Below, piece after piece: positions 16,919 to 26,650 of a stretch of 40,612 nucleotides of DNA. The notes beneath the pieces are model-generated. The model saw only the letters and a list, made by a program, of their open reading frames with translations. It was not told the DNA's origin and did not search any database. Numbering within the stretch: position 1 is the first letter of the stretch; every line of letters begins with the position of its first letter. A program made the position numbers and the translations under genes. The DNA comes from Roseomonas sp. (GTDB lineage Bacteria; Pseudomonadota; Alphaproteobacteria; Acetobacterales; Acetobacteraceae). The DNA lies in NCBI GenBank assembly GCA_028288745.1, contig JAQGHX010000233.1, forward strand, positions 1-40,612, read 5' to 3'.

Positions 16919-17857
16919 TCAGGAGTTAGCGGACGGCGGTGTCGCGCGCCCAAATTGTTCAACGAGGCCCAGCGCCACCAGGATGATGGCGCCGGGAAGA
17001 CTGAAGACGAGAAGCAGGACATAGATCAGCACCAGAATCGGGCCGCGCCACTTCGCCCGCGGCAGCCGGGTGTGCAGGGCCGCGAGGCCTTGCAGCAGCA
17101 GCGGAACCGCCAGCGTCAGGGCGACCGAAAGCGGCAGCAGGTCGTCCACCGGGTCCGCCAGCAGCCAGACCAGACCGGCGAGCGCCGGCAGGCCAGGATA
17201 CCAGCGCGGCAGCCGCGCCGTGCTCCAGCGCGTGGCCGGCGCGGGGTCCAGGCCGTTGCGCCGCAGGACCTTCTGCGCGAAGGCGGCGTTGGCCGCCAGC
17301 GCAAGGGCCAGCCACAGCGCGAGCGCCGAGGCCTTGAGGCGCACGATCTGCTCCACCAGCTCGGCCGGCGCGTCCAGACCCATGCGGGTCAGGCCGAGCG
17401 TCACCGCATCGCGCAGCGCAACCTCAAGCCCGCCTTCCGGCCCCGCCAGCAGCAGGCCGGCGAGCAGGACGAGGCAGGCCGGCCACAGGCCGAGCAGCGC
17501 CAGCGGCATTGACAGGGCGAGATGCCCGGTCGCGCCGCGCAGCGCCGTGGCCAGCAGCAGCGCCGCCGGGATGCCGTAGGCCCCCAGGTAGATTGCCACC
17601 GGCGCGATGGTCTGCGCGCTCACCAGCAGGGTCACCCCCGCCACCGCCAGGGCGATGAGGAAGGCGGGCAGCCCGAAGCCAAGCCCGGCCAGGAACAACG
17701 GCGCCGGGGAGAACCAGAACAGCACCGTCCCGAGCGGCAGGCCCCGGAAGGCCCAGAGCGCCGCCAGCGCCGAGACGAGCCCGGCCGCCGCCCCCGCGAG
17801 GATTCGCGGGTCGTGGGCCAGGCCTGTCCAGGATTTGCCGGTGCTCACGGTGGTCAT
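16919..17857 (-). CDS. DUF2232 (YybS-like) multi-pass membrane protein
   Basis: Hydrophobic multi-TM protein between rpsR and rplI, a position where DUF2232 proteins often occur in alphaproteobacteria. Confidence 0.75.
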   Translation of the reverse strand: MTTVSTGKSWTGLAHDPRILAGAAAGLVSALAALWAFRGLPLGTVLFWFSPAPLFLAGLGFGLPAFLIALAVAGVTLLVSAQTIAPVAIYLGAYGIPAALLLATALRGATGHLALSMPLALLGLWPACLVLLAGLLLAGPEGGLEVALRDAVTLGLTRMGLDAPAELVEQIVRLKASALALWLALALAANAAFAQKVLRRNGLDPAPATRWSTARLPRWYPGLPALAGLVWLLADPVDDLLPLSVALTLAVPLLLQGLAALHTRLPRAKWRGPILVLIYVLLLVFSLPGAIILVALGLVEQFGRATPPSANS

Positions 17858-17894
17858 CCGTCGCCGAATTCTGTCCCGATCCCGTCCGTCAGTC

Positions 17895-18173
17895 TCAGTC
17901 GTTGATGACGTAGGGCAGCAGCGCCAGGAAGCGCGCGCGCTTGATGGCGTTGGCCAGTTCGCGCTGCTTCTTGCCGGAGACCGCGGTGATGCGGCTCGGC
18001 ACGATCTTGCCGCGCTCGCTCAGGAAGCGGGACAGCAGGCGCACGTCCTTGTAGTCGATCTTCGGCGCGTTGGGGCCGGAGAACGGGCAGGACTTGCGGC
18101 GGCGGTAGAACGGGCGGCGCGCACCGACGGCGGGGCGGCGGGAAGCGGGGTTCAGGTCAGCGGATTCGGACAT
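17895..18173 (-). CDS. rpsR: 30S ribosomal protein S18
   Basis: [61 protein letters not shown]. Confidence 0.98.
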   Translation of the reverse strand: MSESADLNPASRRPAVGARRPFYRRRKSCPFSGPNAPKIDYKDVRLLSRFLSERGKIVPSRITAVSGKKQRELANAIKRARFLALLPYVIND

Positions 18174-18179
18174 GATCGA

Positions 18180-18656
18180 TTACTCCTCGCCACCATTGTT
18201 CATATCCATGTCGTCACGCGGACGGGCACGGAATTCCTCGCGGTCGTCGCCACGCTCACGGCCACCACGGCCGGAAGAGAAGCGGCCGGCCGGGCGGGGG
18301 CCACGGAAGCCACGCTCGCGCTCGCGGTCATCGCCACGCTTGGCGAGGATGGAGGACGGCGCCTCGTCGATCGTCTCGATCCGCAGCGTCATGTGGCGCA
18401 GAACGTCTTCGTTCAGGCCAAGCTGACGCGCCATCTCCTTCTCGGCCGCGGCCGGGGCGTCGATGCCGAGGAGCATGTAATGCCCCTTGCGATTCTTCTT
18501 GATGCGGTACGCGAGGCCGCGAAGGCCCCAGTATTCCCGCTTCTTCACCTCACCGCCGAGCTCGGCGATGGTGGCGGTGATCTGATCGGTGATGGTCTCG
18601 ACCTGAGCTTGCGTCAGTTCGTTCCGTGCGATGAGCACGGTTTCATAAAGCGGCAT
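18180..18656 (-). CDS. rpsF: 30S ribosomal protein S6 with extended Arg/Gly/Asp-rich tail
   Basis: MPLYETVLIARNELTQAQVETITDQI...YWGLRGLAYRIKKNRKGHYMLLGID. Confidence 0.97.
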   Translation of the reverse strand: MPLYETVLIARNELTQAQVETITDQITATIAELGGEVKKREYWGLRGLAYRIKKNRKGHYMLLGIDAPAAAEKEMARQLGLNEDVLRHMTLRIETIDEAPSSILAKRGDDRERERGFRGPRPAGRFSSGRGGRERGDDREEFRARPRDDMDMNNGGEE

Positions 18657-18764
18657 GAGCTCTCCCTATGGCTGTCTCAGCCCAGATCCCAGCCAACACC
18701 ATGTCGACGGGCACAAACGGGCATAGCCGGGTGCGATGCCACGCGCCCGGCAGGGTGGGCGGCC

Positions 18765-18792
18765 TTAAGCATGGTCCGGGCCGCCAAGTCAA
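18765..18792 (-). promoter_or_regulatory. Candidate promoter of the rpsF operon
   Basis: Minus strand TTGACT (18792-18787) - 16 nt - GCTTAA (18770-18765); about 110 nt leader before rpsF. Confidence 0.35.
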
Positions 18793-18853
18793 AGGATTCC
18801 GGGCCACACCGCCCCGGATTCGGGCGCGGCGGGGAGGAAGGGGGATTGCGCCA

Positions 18854-18882
18854 TTGACACCAGCTTGCCCCGCCTCTACCCC
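18854..18882 (+). promoter_or_regulatory. Candidate promoter upstream of fabD
   Basis: Exact TTGACA (18854-18859), 17-nt spacer, weak -10 around TACCCC (18877-18882). Confidence 0.3.
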
Positions 18883-18919
18883 GCCGGCCGCCGTTCATAC
18901 GTGGGAAACAATCCTTTCA

Positions 18920-19876
18920 ATGCCGCTCGCCTTTGTCTTTCCGGGCCAGGGCAGCCAGACCGTCGGCATGGGCCGCGACCTGGCCGCCAGCTTCGCCGCC
19001 GCGCGCGAGGTGTTCGAGGCGGTGGACGAGACCCTGAAGCAGAACCTCTCCCGCCTCATGTTCGAGGGGCCGGCCGAGGAGCTGATGCTGACGGCCAATG
19101 CCCAGCCCGCGCTGATGGCCGTGAGCCTCGCGGTGCTGCGGGTGCTGGAGCAGGAGGGCGGGTTTGACCTGAAGTCCCGCGTGGCCCTGGTGGCCGGGCA
19201 TTCCCTGGGGGAATACAGCGCGCTGGCCGCGGCACTGACCTTCGACGTGCCGACCACCGCCCGCCTGCTGCGCCTGCGCGGCGACGCGATGCAGAAGGCT
19301 GTTCCCCCCGGCATCGGCGCCATGGCCGCCCTGCTGGGCGCCGAGATGGCCCAGGCCCGCTCCATCTGCGAGCGCGCCGCCGAGGCCCCGGACGGCCAGC
19401 ATGAGATCGTCGAGGCCGCGAACGACAATGGCGGCGGCCAGGTGGTGATCTCCGGCCACCGCAGCGCCGTCGAGCGCGCGGTGGAACTGGCCAGGACCGA
19501 CGGCATTAAGCGCGCCATGATCCTGCCGGTCTCGGCGCCCTTCCATTCGGCGCTGATGGCGCCCGCCGCCGACGCGATGGCGGAAGCCCTGGCCTATGTC
19601 GAGCTGCGGCCGCCCGTCGTGCCGCTGGTCGCCAATGTCACCGCCGCCAAGGCCACCGACCCGGCCGAGATCCGCGAGCTGCTGGTGCGGCAGGTGACCG
19701 GCACGGTGCGCTGGCGCGAATGCGTCGGCACCATGCTGGAGCTTGGCGTGGACCGCTTCGTCGAAATCGGCTCGGGCAAGGTGCTCACCGGCCTGGCCAA
19801 GCGGCTGGCACCGGACGCGGCCGCGATGGCGGTGGGCAACCCCGCCGACATCGAAGCTTTCCTGAAGAGCCTGTAA
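18920..19876 (+). CDS. fabD: Malonyl CoA-acyl carrier protein transacylase
   Basis: MPLAFVFPGQGSQTVGMGRDLA; active-site VALVAGHSLGEYSAL; PVSAPFHSALMAPA. Confidence 0.97.
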   Translation: MPLAFVFPGQGSQTVGMGRDLAASFAAAREVFEAVDETLKQNLSRLMFEGPAEELMLTANAQPALMAVSLAVLRVLEQEGGFDLKSRVALVAGHSLGEYSALAAALTFDVPTTARLLRLRGDAMQKAVPPGIGAMAALLGAEMAQARSICERAAEAPDGQHEIVEAANDNGGGQVVISGHRSAVERAVELARTDGIKRAMILPVSAPFHSALMAPAADAMAEALAYVELRPPVVPLVANVTAAKATDPAEIRELLVRQVTGTVRWRECVGTMLELGVDRFVEIGSGKVLTGLAKRLAPDAAAMAVGNPADIEAFLKSL

Positions 19877-19888
19877 GGACCGCTCCGC

Positions 19889-20626
19889 ATGTTCAGCCTC
19901 GAAGGGAAGGTGGCGCTGGTCACCGGCGCCACGGGTGGTATCGGCGAGGCCATCGCCCGTGCGCTGCATGCCCAGGGCGCCAGGGTCGCGCTGTCCGGCA
20001 CCCGGCGGGAGGTGCTGGAGGCACTGGCGGCGGAACTGGGGGAGGGTGCGCTGGTCGCGCCCGCCAACCTGGCCGACCCGGCCGCCCCCGCCGCGCTGGT
20101 GGAGCAGGTGGAGGCCGCCTTCGGCCGGCTCGACATCCTGGTCAACAATGCCGGCCTCACCCGTGATGGCCTGGCCATGCGGATGAGCGACAAGGACTGG
20201 TCGGACGTGCTGGATGTCGACCTGACCGCCCCTTTCCGCCTGGCCCGTGCCGCGATACGCGGCATGATGAAGCGCCGGGCCGGGCGCATTATTTCCATCG
20301 CCTCGATCGTCGGCGTGACCGGCAATCCGGGGCAGGCGAACTATGCCGCCGCCAAGGCCGGGCTGATCGGCCTGAGCAAGGCGCTGGCGCAGGAAGTGGC
20401 GTCCCGCGGCATCACGGTCAACGTGGTGGCGCCGGGCTTCATCGCGACCCCCATGACCGATGTCCTGAGCGAGCAGCAGAAGGCGCGGCTGATGGAGCGG
20501 ATTCCCATGGGGCGCATGGGCGAGGCCACTGATATCGCGGCGGCCGTTGCCTATCTGTCCTCGGATGCCGCCGGTTGGGTCACCGGCGCCACCCTGCACG
20601 TCAATGGCGGGATGGCGATGATCTGA
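19889..20626 (+). CDS. fabG: 3-oxoacyl-[acyl-carrier-protein] reductase
   Basis: MFSLEGKVALVTGATGGIGEAIA; ILVNNAGLTRDGLAMRM; GQANYAAAKAGLIGLSK; located between fabD and acpP. Confidence 0.97.
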   Translation: MFSLEGKVALVTGATGGIGEAIARALHAQGARVALSGTRREVLEALAAELGEGALVAPANLADPAAPAALVEQVEAAFGRLDILVNNAGLTRDGLAMRMSDKDWSDVLDVDLTAPFRLARAAIRGMMKRRAGRIISIASIVGVTGNPGQANYAAAKAGLIGLSKALAQEVASRGITVNVVAPGFIATPMTDVLSEQQKARLMERIPMGRMGEATDIAAAVAYLSSDAAGWVTGATLHVNGGMAMI

Positions 20627-20743
20627 ACTCGCTTCCGGGGAATTGTTCCCCGTGAAGCTTCCGTGTTAAGTCCGCGCGGGCCATGGGATGGGGCTGTTCC
20701 CTCCCGCCGCCGCAGGCAGCGTTCCAGCAGGAGAAGTCGGGCC

Positions 20744-20983
20744 ATGACCGATACCGCCGACAAGGTGAAGAAGATCGTTGTCGAACATCTCGGCGTCGAG
20801 GAAGCCAAGGTGACCTCCGAGGCGTCGTTCATCGACGACCTGGGTGCCGACAGCCTCGACACCGTCGAGCTGGTGATGGCGTTCGAGGAGGCCTTCGGGG
20901 TCGAGATCCCGGACGACGCCGCCGAGAAGATCACGACCGTCAAGGACGCGATCGATTACATTGAGGCGCAGAAGGCCGCCTGA
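20744..20983 (+). CDS. acpP: Acyl carrier protein
   Basis: [58 protein letters not shown] (DSL phosphopantetheine motif). Start trimmed from 20663. Confidence 0.98.
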   Translation: MTDTADKVKKIVVEHLGVEEAKVTSEASFIDDLGADSLDTVELVMAFEEAFGVEIPDDAAEKITTVKDAIDYIEAQKAA

Positions 20984-21037
20984 GGGCGCCCTTCTTACTT
21001 CGCGCTTCATGACGGATAAAGTCGGGAGGTTGCACGC

Positions 21038-22321
21038 GTGTTCGGTTCTCTGACGACGCCGCGCCGCGTCGTCGTCACCGGGATGGGCATCGCCAGCCCT
21101 CTCGGCGTCGGCGTCGCGCATGTGTGGCAGCGGATGCTTGCCAGCGAGAGCGGCATCAGCCCGATTATATCCTTCGATGCCTCGGACCTGCCGGCGAAGA
21201 TCGCCGGCGAGGTTCCGGCAGGCACCAGGGCCGAGGGTAAGCTCGACTTCGACGAGTTCATCCCGGTCAAGGACCAGAAGAAGATGGACCGCTTCATCCA
21301 GCTCGCCATGGTGGCGGCGGTGGAGGCGGTCGAGGATTCCGGCTGGGTGCCCGAAACCGAGGCAGAGCGTTGCGCCACCGGCGTGATGATCGGCTCCGGC
21401 ATCGGTGGCCTGCCCGAGATCTACCGGGGTTCCCAGCTGGTGGGTGCCGGCAAGGCGCGCCGGCTGTCGCCCTTTTTCATTCCGGCGGCGCTGATCAACC
21501 TGGCATCCGGCCATGTTTCCATCCGCTATGGCTTCAAGGGCCCGAACCACGCGGCCGTGACGGCCTGCGCGACCGGCGTCCATGCCCTGGGCGATGCCGC
21601 GCGCCTTATCGCGCTCGGCGATGCCGACGTGATGGTCGCGGGTGGCACGGAAGCCGCGGTGTGCGAGATCGGCATCGCCGGTTTCTGCGCGGCCCGCGCG
21701 CTGTCCACCGCCTTCAACGACAGCCCCACCGAGGGCTCGCGCCCCTGGGACGAGGGCCGCGACGGCTTCGTCATGGGCGAGGGCGCCGGCGTGATGGTGC
21801 TGGAGGCCCTGGAACACGCGCAGAAGCGTGGTGCCAAGATCTACGGCGAGATCATTGGCTACGGCATGTCCGGCGATGCCCACCACATCACCGCCCCGGC
21901 GGACGGCCATGATGGCGCCTACCGCGCCATGCGGGCGGCGCTGCGGGATGCCAGGATCACGCCCGACCAGATCCAGTACGTCAACGCGCACGGCACCTCG
22001 ACGCCGATGGGCGACGACCTGGAGCTGGAAGCGGTCGAGAAGCTGTTCGGTGAGGCCGGCCGCGGCGTGGCCATGTCCTCCACCAAGTCGGCCATCGGGC
22101 ATCTGCTCGGCGCGGCGGGCGCGGTGGAAGGCATCTTCTCGCTGCTGGCGATCCGCGACAACGTGGCGCCCCCCACGCTGAACCTGCACAAGCCGTCGCG
22201 GGAAAGCGTGATCGACCGCGTGCCCCTACAGCCGCAGCAGCGGAAAATTGATGTGGCGCTGTCGAACAGCTTCGGCTTCGGCGGCACCAATGCCAGCATC
22301 ATTTTCCGCCGCGCACCCTGA
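21038..22321 (+). CDS. fabF: Beta-ketoacyl-ACP synthase II (GTG start)
   Basis: RRVVVTGMGIASPLGVGV; AVTACATGVHALGDAARLI; NAHGTSTPMGD; SNSFGFGGTNASIIF. GGGAGG ribosome-binding site upstream. Confidence 0.97.
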   Translation: MFGSLTTPRRVVVTGMGIASPLGVGVAHVWQRMLASESGISPIISFDASDLPAKIAGEVPAGTRAEGKLDFDEFIPVKDQKKMDRFIQLAMVAAVEAVEDSGWVPETEAERCATGVMIGSGIGGLPEIYRGSQLVGAGKARRLSPFFIPAALINLASGHVSIRYGFKGPNHAAVTACATGVHALGDAARLIALGDADVMVAGGTEAAVCEIGIAGFCAARALSTAFNDSPTEGSRPWDEGRDGFVMGEGAGVMVLEALEHAQKRGAKIYGEIIGYGMSGDAHHITAPADGHDGAYRAMRAALRDARITPDQIQYVNAHGTSTPMGDDLELEAVEKLFGEAGRGVAMSSTKSAIGHLLGAAGAVEGIFSLLAIRDNVAPPTLNLHKPSRESVIDRVPLQPQQRKIDVALSNSFGFGGTNASIIFRRAP

Positions 22322-22406
22322 ACTATCGTTCCGGCCGGCCGGGCGGCCGTAAACCCCCGGCGACCTTTTCTGCCCTGAATGACCCGGACCCGAACGGCGA
22401 GGAACC

Positions 22407-23375
22407 ATGCGCAAGGCGTTGACGGGCCTTTTCGTATTGGTCCTGCTGGCGGCGGGTGGCGCCTGGTGGGCCCTTGAGACCTGGCGCGCGCCCGGCCCGC
22501 TGGCGGAAGCCACTGCCATCGTGGTGCCGCGTGGCAGCTCCCAGGCCATCGCCGCCGCCCTGGCCGAACAGGGCGTGGTGGCCGATGCCCGCTTCCTGAC
22601 CGCCGCCGCCTGGATCACCCGCGCCGAGGGGCCGCTGCGGGCGGGCGAGTACCTGTTCCCGGCCCAGGGCTCGCTGCGGCAGGTGCTGGAGGTGCTGCGC
22701 CGGGCCCGGCCGGTCCAGCGGCGCCTGACCCTGCCGGAGGGCCTGACCGCGAAGCAGATGGTTGCGCTGATCGGCGCCGCGCCCGGCATGACCGGCGAGA
22801 CCCCCGCCGTGGCCGAGGGCGAGCTGTTGCCCGAGACCTATTCCTATCAGTTCGGCGACAATCGCGCGGCCCTGGTGCGACGCGCCACCCAGGCCATGAA
22901 CACGGCGCTGGAGCGGCTGTGGAAGGACCGCGTGCCCAACCTGCCCGTCGCCACCCCGCGCGAGGCACTGGTGCTGGCCTCGATCGTGGAGCGCGAGACC
23001 GGGCAGCCGGAGGAGCGGCCGCGGGTCGCCGCCGTGTTCCTGAACCGCCTGAAGCGCGGTATGCCGCTGCAATCCGACCCCACCGTGGCCTATGCCGCCG
23101 CCGATGGCGCGGCGCTCGACCGGCCGCTGAGCCGCGCCGACCTCGACCGCGACCACCCGTTCAACACATACCGGGTGCGGGGCCTGCCGCCCGGGCCCAT
23201 CGCCAGCCCCGGCGAGGAATCGCTGAAGGCCGTGCTCCGCCCGGCGGAGACCGACGACCTTTATTTCGTCGCCGACGGCACCGGTGGCCATGCCTTCGGC
23301 CGCACGCTGGAGGAGCATAACCGCAACGTGGCGCGCTGGCGCGAGATCGAGCGGCAGCGGGCCGCCCCGAAATGA
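22407..23375 (+). CDS. mltG: Endolytic transglycosylase MltG (YceG-like)
   Basis: N-terminal TM; LPEGLTAKQMVALI; ELLPETYSYQFG; LASIVERETGQPEERPRVAAVFLNRLKRGMPLQSDPTV; FNTYRVRGLPPGPIASPGEESLKA. Confidence 0.97.
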   Translation: MRKALTGLFVLVLLAAGGAWWALETWRAPGPLAEATAIVVPRGSSQAIAAALAEQGVVADARFLTAAAWITRAEGPLRAGEYLFPAQGSLRQVLEVLRRARPVQRRLTLPEGLTAKQMVALIGAAPGMTGETPAVAEGELLPETYSYQFGDNRAALVRRATQAMNTALERLWKDRVPNLPVATPREALVLASIVERETGQPEERPRVAAVFLNRLKRGMPLQSDPTVAYAAADGAALDRPLSRADLDRDHPFNTYRVRGLPPGPIASPGEESLKAVLRPAETDDLYFVADGTGGHAFGRTLEEHNRNVARWREIERQRAAPK

Positions 23376-23388
23376 GTGCCGGCGCGAC

Positions 23389-24279
23389 ATGAGCAGCGCT
23401 GCCCCCGCCCGCCCTCTCGGCACGGCGGAACTGTGGCTGAACCTGCTGGTCATCTCGGCGCTGTGGGGTGCGTCCTTCCCGCTGGTGCGGGCCGTGGCGG
23501 GGTCGATGCCGGCCTTCGCGCTGGCCTCGGCGCGGGCCGGGCTGGCGGCGCTGGCGGTGGGACTGTTCCTGTGGTGGCGCGGCTCGCTGGCCTGGCCGCG
23601 CGGCGCGATGCGCTGGCATATCCTGGTGGTCGGCACCCTGAACGGCTGGCTGCCCAATATCCTCACCGCCGCCGCCCTCGGCGGGATCGAGAGCGCGCCG
23701 GCGGCGCTGATCCAATCGGCCACGCCGCTGCTCATCGGGCTGCTGGCCCTGCTGCTGCTGCGGGAGGAACGGCCGGGCCGCGCCATGCTGGCCGGGCTGC
23801 TGCTGGGCTCTGCCGGCATCGCGGCCATCATCGGGCCGGGGGCGCTGGCGGGGCGGGCCGATCTGATCGCCAGCCTCATGATGCTGGGTGTCGCGGCATC
23901 CTATGCGCTGGGCACCGTCTATGTCCGCTGGGCACAGCCGCCGGAGCCCGCCCTGCTGGTGGTGGGGCAGCAGGCGGTCGCGCTGCTGGTGGCGCTGCCG
24001 CTAGCGCTGACCTTCGGCACGGCCGCCGATTTCGCGCAGCCGGCGGATGTCTGGGTGCTGCTGGTGGTGCTCGGTGTGCTGGGCTCGGCGGTGCCGCTGT
24101 CGCTGTTCGTGGTCCTGCTGGGCCGCGTGCCGGCCACGCAGGCGGCGCTGGTCGGCTACCTGGAGCCGCTCTTCGCCATCTTCCTCGCCGCCCTCTGGCT
24201 GGGCGAGGCGCCGGAGCCGCGCGTGCTGGCCGGCGGCGCGGTGGTGCTGGCGGGGGTCTGGCTGGCTACGCGGCGCTGA
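23389..24279 (+). CDS. DMT superfamily (EamA) transporter
   Basis: About ten TM segments in two repeats; WLNLLVISALWGASFPLVRAVA; VGYLEPLFAIFLAALWLGEAPEPRVLAGGAVVLAGVWL. Confidence 0.9.
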   Translation: MSSAAPARPLGTAELWLNLLVISALWGASFPLVRAVAGSMPAFALASARAGLAALAVGLFLWWRGSLAWPRGAMRWHILVVGTLNGWLPNILTAAALGGIESAPAALIQSATPLLIGLLALLLLREERPGRAMLAGLLLGSAGIAAIIGPGALAGRADLIASLMMLGVAASYALGTVYVRWAQPPEPALLVVGQQAVALLVALPLALTFGTAADFAQPADVWVLLVVLGVLGSAVPLSLFVVLLGRVPATQAALVGYLEPLFAIFLAALWLGEAPEPRVLAGGAVVLAGVWLATRR

Positions 24280-25063
24280 TATCCTTGGCCGGCACGGTGC
24301 GCGAGGCCCGGGCTAGCAGCCCCTGCGGCAGCGCCCCCAGCAGCCGGAACAGCAGGTAGGCGCGGCGCGGAAACGCCACCCGCCGCCGCCCGGCGGCGAT
24401 GCCGGCCAGGGTGCGCCGGGCCGCTTCCTCCGGGGAGATCAGGAAAGGCATCGGGAACCGGTTAGGCGCCGTCATCGGCGTGCGGATGAAGCCGGGGCAG
24501 ATGGCGTGCAGGCGGATGCCCTGCGCGCGCCGGGTGCCATCCGTCGCTTCCGCCCAACGCTGGATCGCGGCCTTGCTGGCGGAATAGGCGGGCGCGCTGG
24601 GCGCCGCGACGAACCCCACCACCGATGCCACAACCGCGACCCGCCCGCGCAGCCCATCGGCGCCCGGGGCCTGCGCCGCCATGCGGGCCAGGGCGGGCAG
24701 GGCGGTGTTCAGCACGCCGGTCACGTTGGTGTCGAAGACAGCGCGCACCTGCGCCTCGGGTTCCGCCGCCCCGCCGGTGCCGCCCGAGATGCCGGCATTG
24801 GCGATCAGCAGGTCCAGCCGCTCCATGCCCGCCACCCAGGCCGCGCAGGCGGCGGCGTCGCGCACGTCCAGCAGCGTGGTGGCCACGGTGGCGCCGGCGG
24901 CGCGGCAGGCGGCGGCGGTTTCCTCTAGCCGGGCGGCATCGCGCGCGGCCAGGTGCAGCGTGGCACCGGGCCTGGCGCTGGCCACCGCCAGGGCCCGGCC
25001 CAGGCCGGAAGAGGCGCCGGTAATGGCGACATGCGCCCAGGGAAATCCTGTCACGTCTTGCAT
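24266..25063 (-). CDS. SDR family NAD(P)-dependent oxidoreductase
   Basis: VAITGASSGLGRALA; LIANAGISG; PAYSASKAAIQRWAEAT; AICPGFIRTPMT. Convergent 14-bp overlap with the EamA gene. Confidence 0.9.
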   Translation of the reverse strand: MQDVTGFPWAHVAITGASSGLGRALAVASARPGATLHLAARDAARLEETAAACRAAGATVATTLLDVRDAAACAAWVAGMERLDLLIANAGISGGTGGAAEPEAQVRAVFDTNVTGVLNTALPALARMAAQAPGADGLRGRVAVVASVVGFVAAPSAPAYSASKAAIQRWAEATDGTRRAQGIRLHAICPGFIRTPMTAPNRFPMPFLISPEEAARRTLAGIAAGRRRVAFPRRAYLLFRLLGALPQGLLARASRTVPAKDISAA

Positions 25064-25093
25064 CCTGTCGCGGAGGGTAAGAGAAGGCCGCGC

Positions 25094-26005
25094 ATGGCTC
25101 TATTTTCGATGACCGGCTTCGCCCGGCAGGTGGGGACCCTACCGGATGGCAGGGCGCCGGACGGTACGGGTTTCGTGTGGGAATTGCGCAGCGTCAATGG
25201 CCGTGGCCTGGATGTGCGGCTGCGCCTGCCGCCCGGGCTGGAGATGCTGGAGCCGAAGCTGCGCGAGGCCGCCACGGCCCGCTTCAGGCGCGGCAATATC
25301 TCCGCCACCCTGACGGTGAAGCGGGACGACCGGCCGGCGCCGCGCCTGACGCCGGACCCGGTGGCGCTGGAACAGGCCATCGCCCTGGCGCTGGATGTCG
25401 CGGCCCGCATTCCCGGCTGCCCGCCACCGCGCGCCGAGGCGATCCTGGCCATGCCCGGCGTGCTGCGCAGCGAGGTGCCGGAGGCGCCCGAGGCCGAGAA
25501 CGAGGCGAAGCACGCCGCCATCGCCGCCGGTTTCGCGCGGGCCCTGGCCGACCTGGCGGTGGCGCGGGAGCAGGAGGGCGAGAAGCTGGCCGGCATTCTG
25601 GGGGCGCTGCTGGACGAGATCGCGGCCCTGCGCGACCAGGCCGCCGCCGTCGCGGCCACGCAGCCCGCCGCGCACCGGGCGCGCCTCTCCGCCGCGCTGG
25701 CGGAGCTGCTGGAGGGCGAGCGCCGCGTGCCGGACGAGCGCCTCGCCGCCGAGGTGGCGCTGCTCGCGCAGAAATCCGACGTGCGGGAGGAACTGGACCG
25801 GCTCGGCGCGCATATCGTCGCGGCCCGGGCCTTGCTTGCGGGTGGGGAGCCGGCGGGGCGGCGGCTTGAGTTCCTGACGCAGGAATTCGGGCGCGAGGCC
25901 AATACGCTCGGTGCCAAATCGGCCAGTCTGGGACTGACCGGTCTTTCCCTCGACCTCAAGGCCGCGATCGAGCGGCTGCGCGAACAGGCGGCGAATGTCG
26001 AATGA
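25094..26005 (+). CDS. yicC: YicC/YloC family endoribonuclease
   Basis: MALFSMTGFARQ...WELRSVNGRGLDVRLRLPPGLEMLEPKLREA...RRLEFLTQEFGREANTLGAKSASLGLTGLSLDLKAAIERLREQAANVE. Immediately precedes gmk. Confidence 0.95.
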   Translation: MALFSMTGFARQVGTLPDGRAPDGTGFVWELRSVNGRGLDVRLRLPPGLEMLEPKLREAATARFRRGNISATLTVKRDDRPAPRLTPDPVALEQAIALALDVAARIPGCPPPRAEAILAMPGVLRSEVPEAPEAENEAKHAAIAAGFARALADLAVAREQEGEKLAGILGALLDEIAALRDQAAAVAATQPAAHRARLSAALAELLEGERRVPDERLAAEVALLAQKSDVREELDRLGAHIVAARALLAGGEPAGRRLEFLTQEFGREANTLGAKSASLGLTGLSLDLKAAIERLREQAANVE

Positions 26006-26631
26006 ATCAGCTCTCCCGGCGTGGCCTCTGCCTGGTGCTCTCCGCCCCCTCCGGCGCAGGAAAATCCTCCGTCAGCCGCGCGTTGCTGGAGCGGGAGGCG
26101 GACCTGCGGCTGTCCGTCAGCGCCACCACGCGCCAGCCCCGGCCGGGGGAGCAGGAGGGCGTGCACTACCACTTCCGCGCCTATGAGGAATTCCAGCGCA
26201 TGATCGCGGCGGGCGAACTGCTGGAACATGCCGAGGTTTTCGGCCGCTGCTACGGCACCCCGCGCGCGGCGGTGGAGCAGGCGCTGGCGGCGGGGCGGGA
26301 CGTGCTGTTCGACATCGACTGGCAGGGCCACCTGCTGCTGCGGCAGGCATTGCCGGGCGATGTCGTGGGCGTTTTCCTGCTGCCGCCGAGCCTGGAGGAG
26401 CTGGAACGCCGCTTGCATGGCCGTGGCCAGGATTCCACCGGGGAGATTGCGCGCCGCATGCAGGCCGCCCGCGATGAGATCAGCCATTACGGCGATTTCG
26501 ACAATGTGCTGGTGAACCACGACTTCCACCACACGGTGGACCAGGTGCGCGCCATCCTGCACGCCAGCCGCACCACGCGCGCCCGGCAGCCCTGGCTGCC
26601 CGGCTTCGTCGGCGGGATGCTGCGCGGGTGA
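26002..26631 (+). CDS. gmk: Guanylate kinase
   Basis: GLCLVLSAPSGAGKSSVSRALLERE; SVSATTRQPRPGEQEGVHYHF; DVLFDIDWQG. 4-bp ATGA overlap with yicC. Confidence 0.97.
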   Translation: MNQLSRRGLCLVLSAPSGAGKSSVSRALLEREADLRLSVSATTRQPRPGEQEGVHYHFRAYEEFQRMIAAGELLEHAEVFGRCYGTPRAAVEQALAAGRDVLFDIDWQGHLLLRQALPGDVVGVFLLPPSLEELERRLHGRGQDSTGEIARRMQAARDEISHYGDFDNVLVNHDFHHTVDQVRAILHASRTTRARQPWLPGFVGGMLRG

Positions 26632-26650
26632 CGCTGCCGGGCGCCGCGGC

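Noticed and set aside
18917-20599. 560-aa minus-strand ORF opposite fabD/fabG
   Set aside because: Shadow ORF; the plus strand encodes canonical FabD and FabG.
20637-20651. GGGGAA-TTG-TTCCCC hairpin between fabG and acpP
   Set aside because: Only a 6-bp stem without a U-tract; could be an mRNA processing or attenuation site but evidence is too weak to score.
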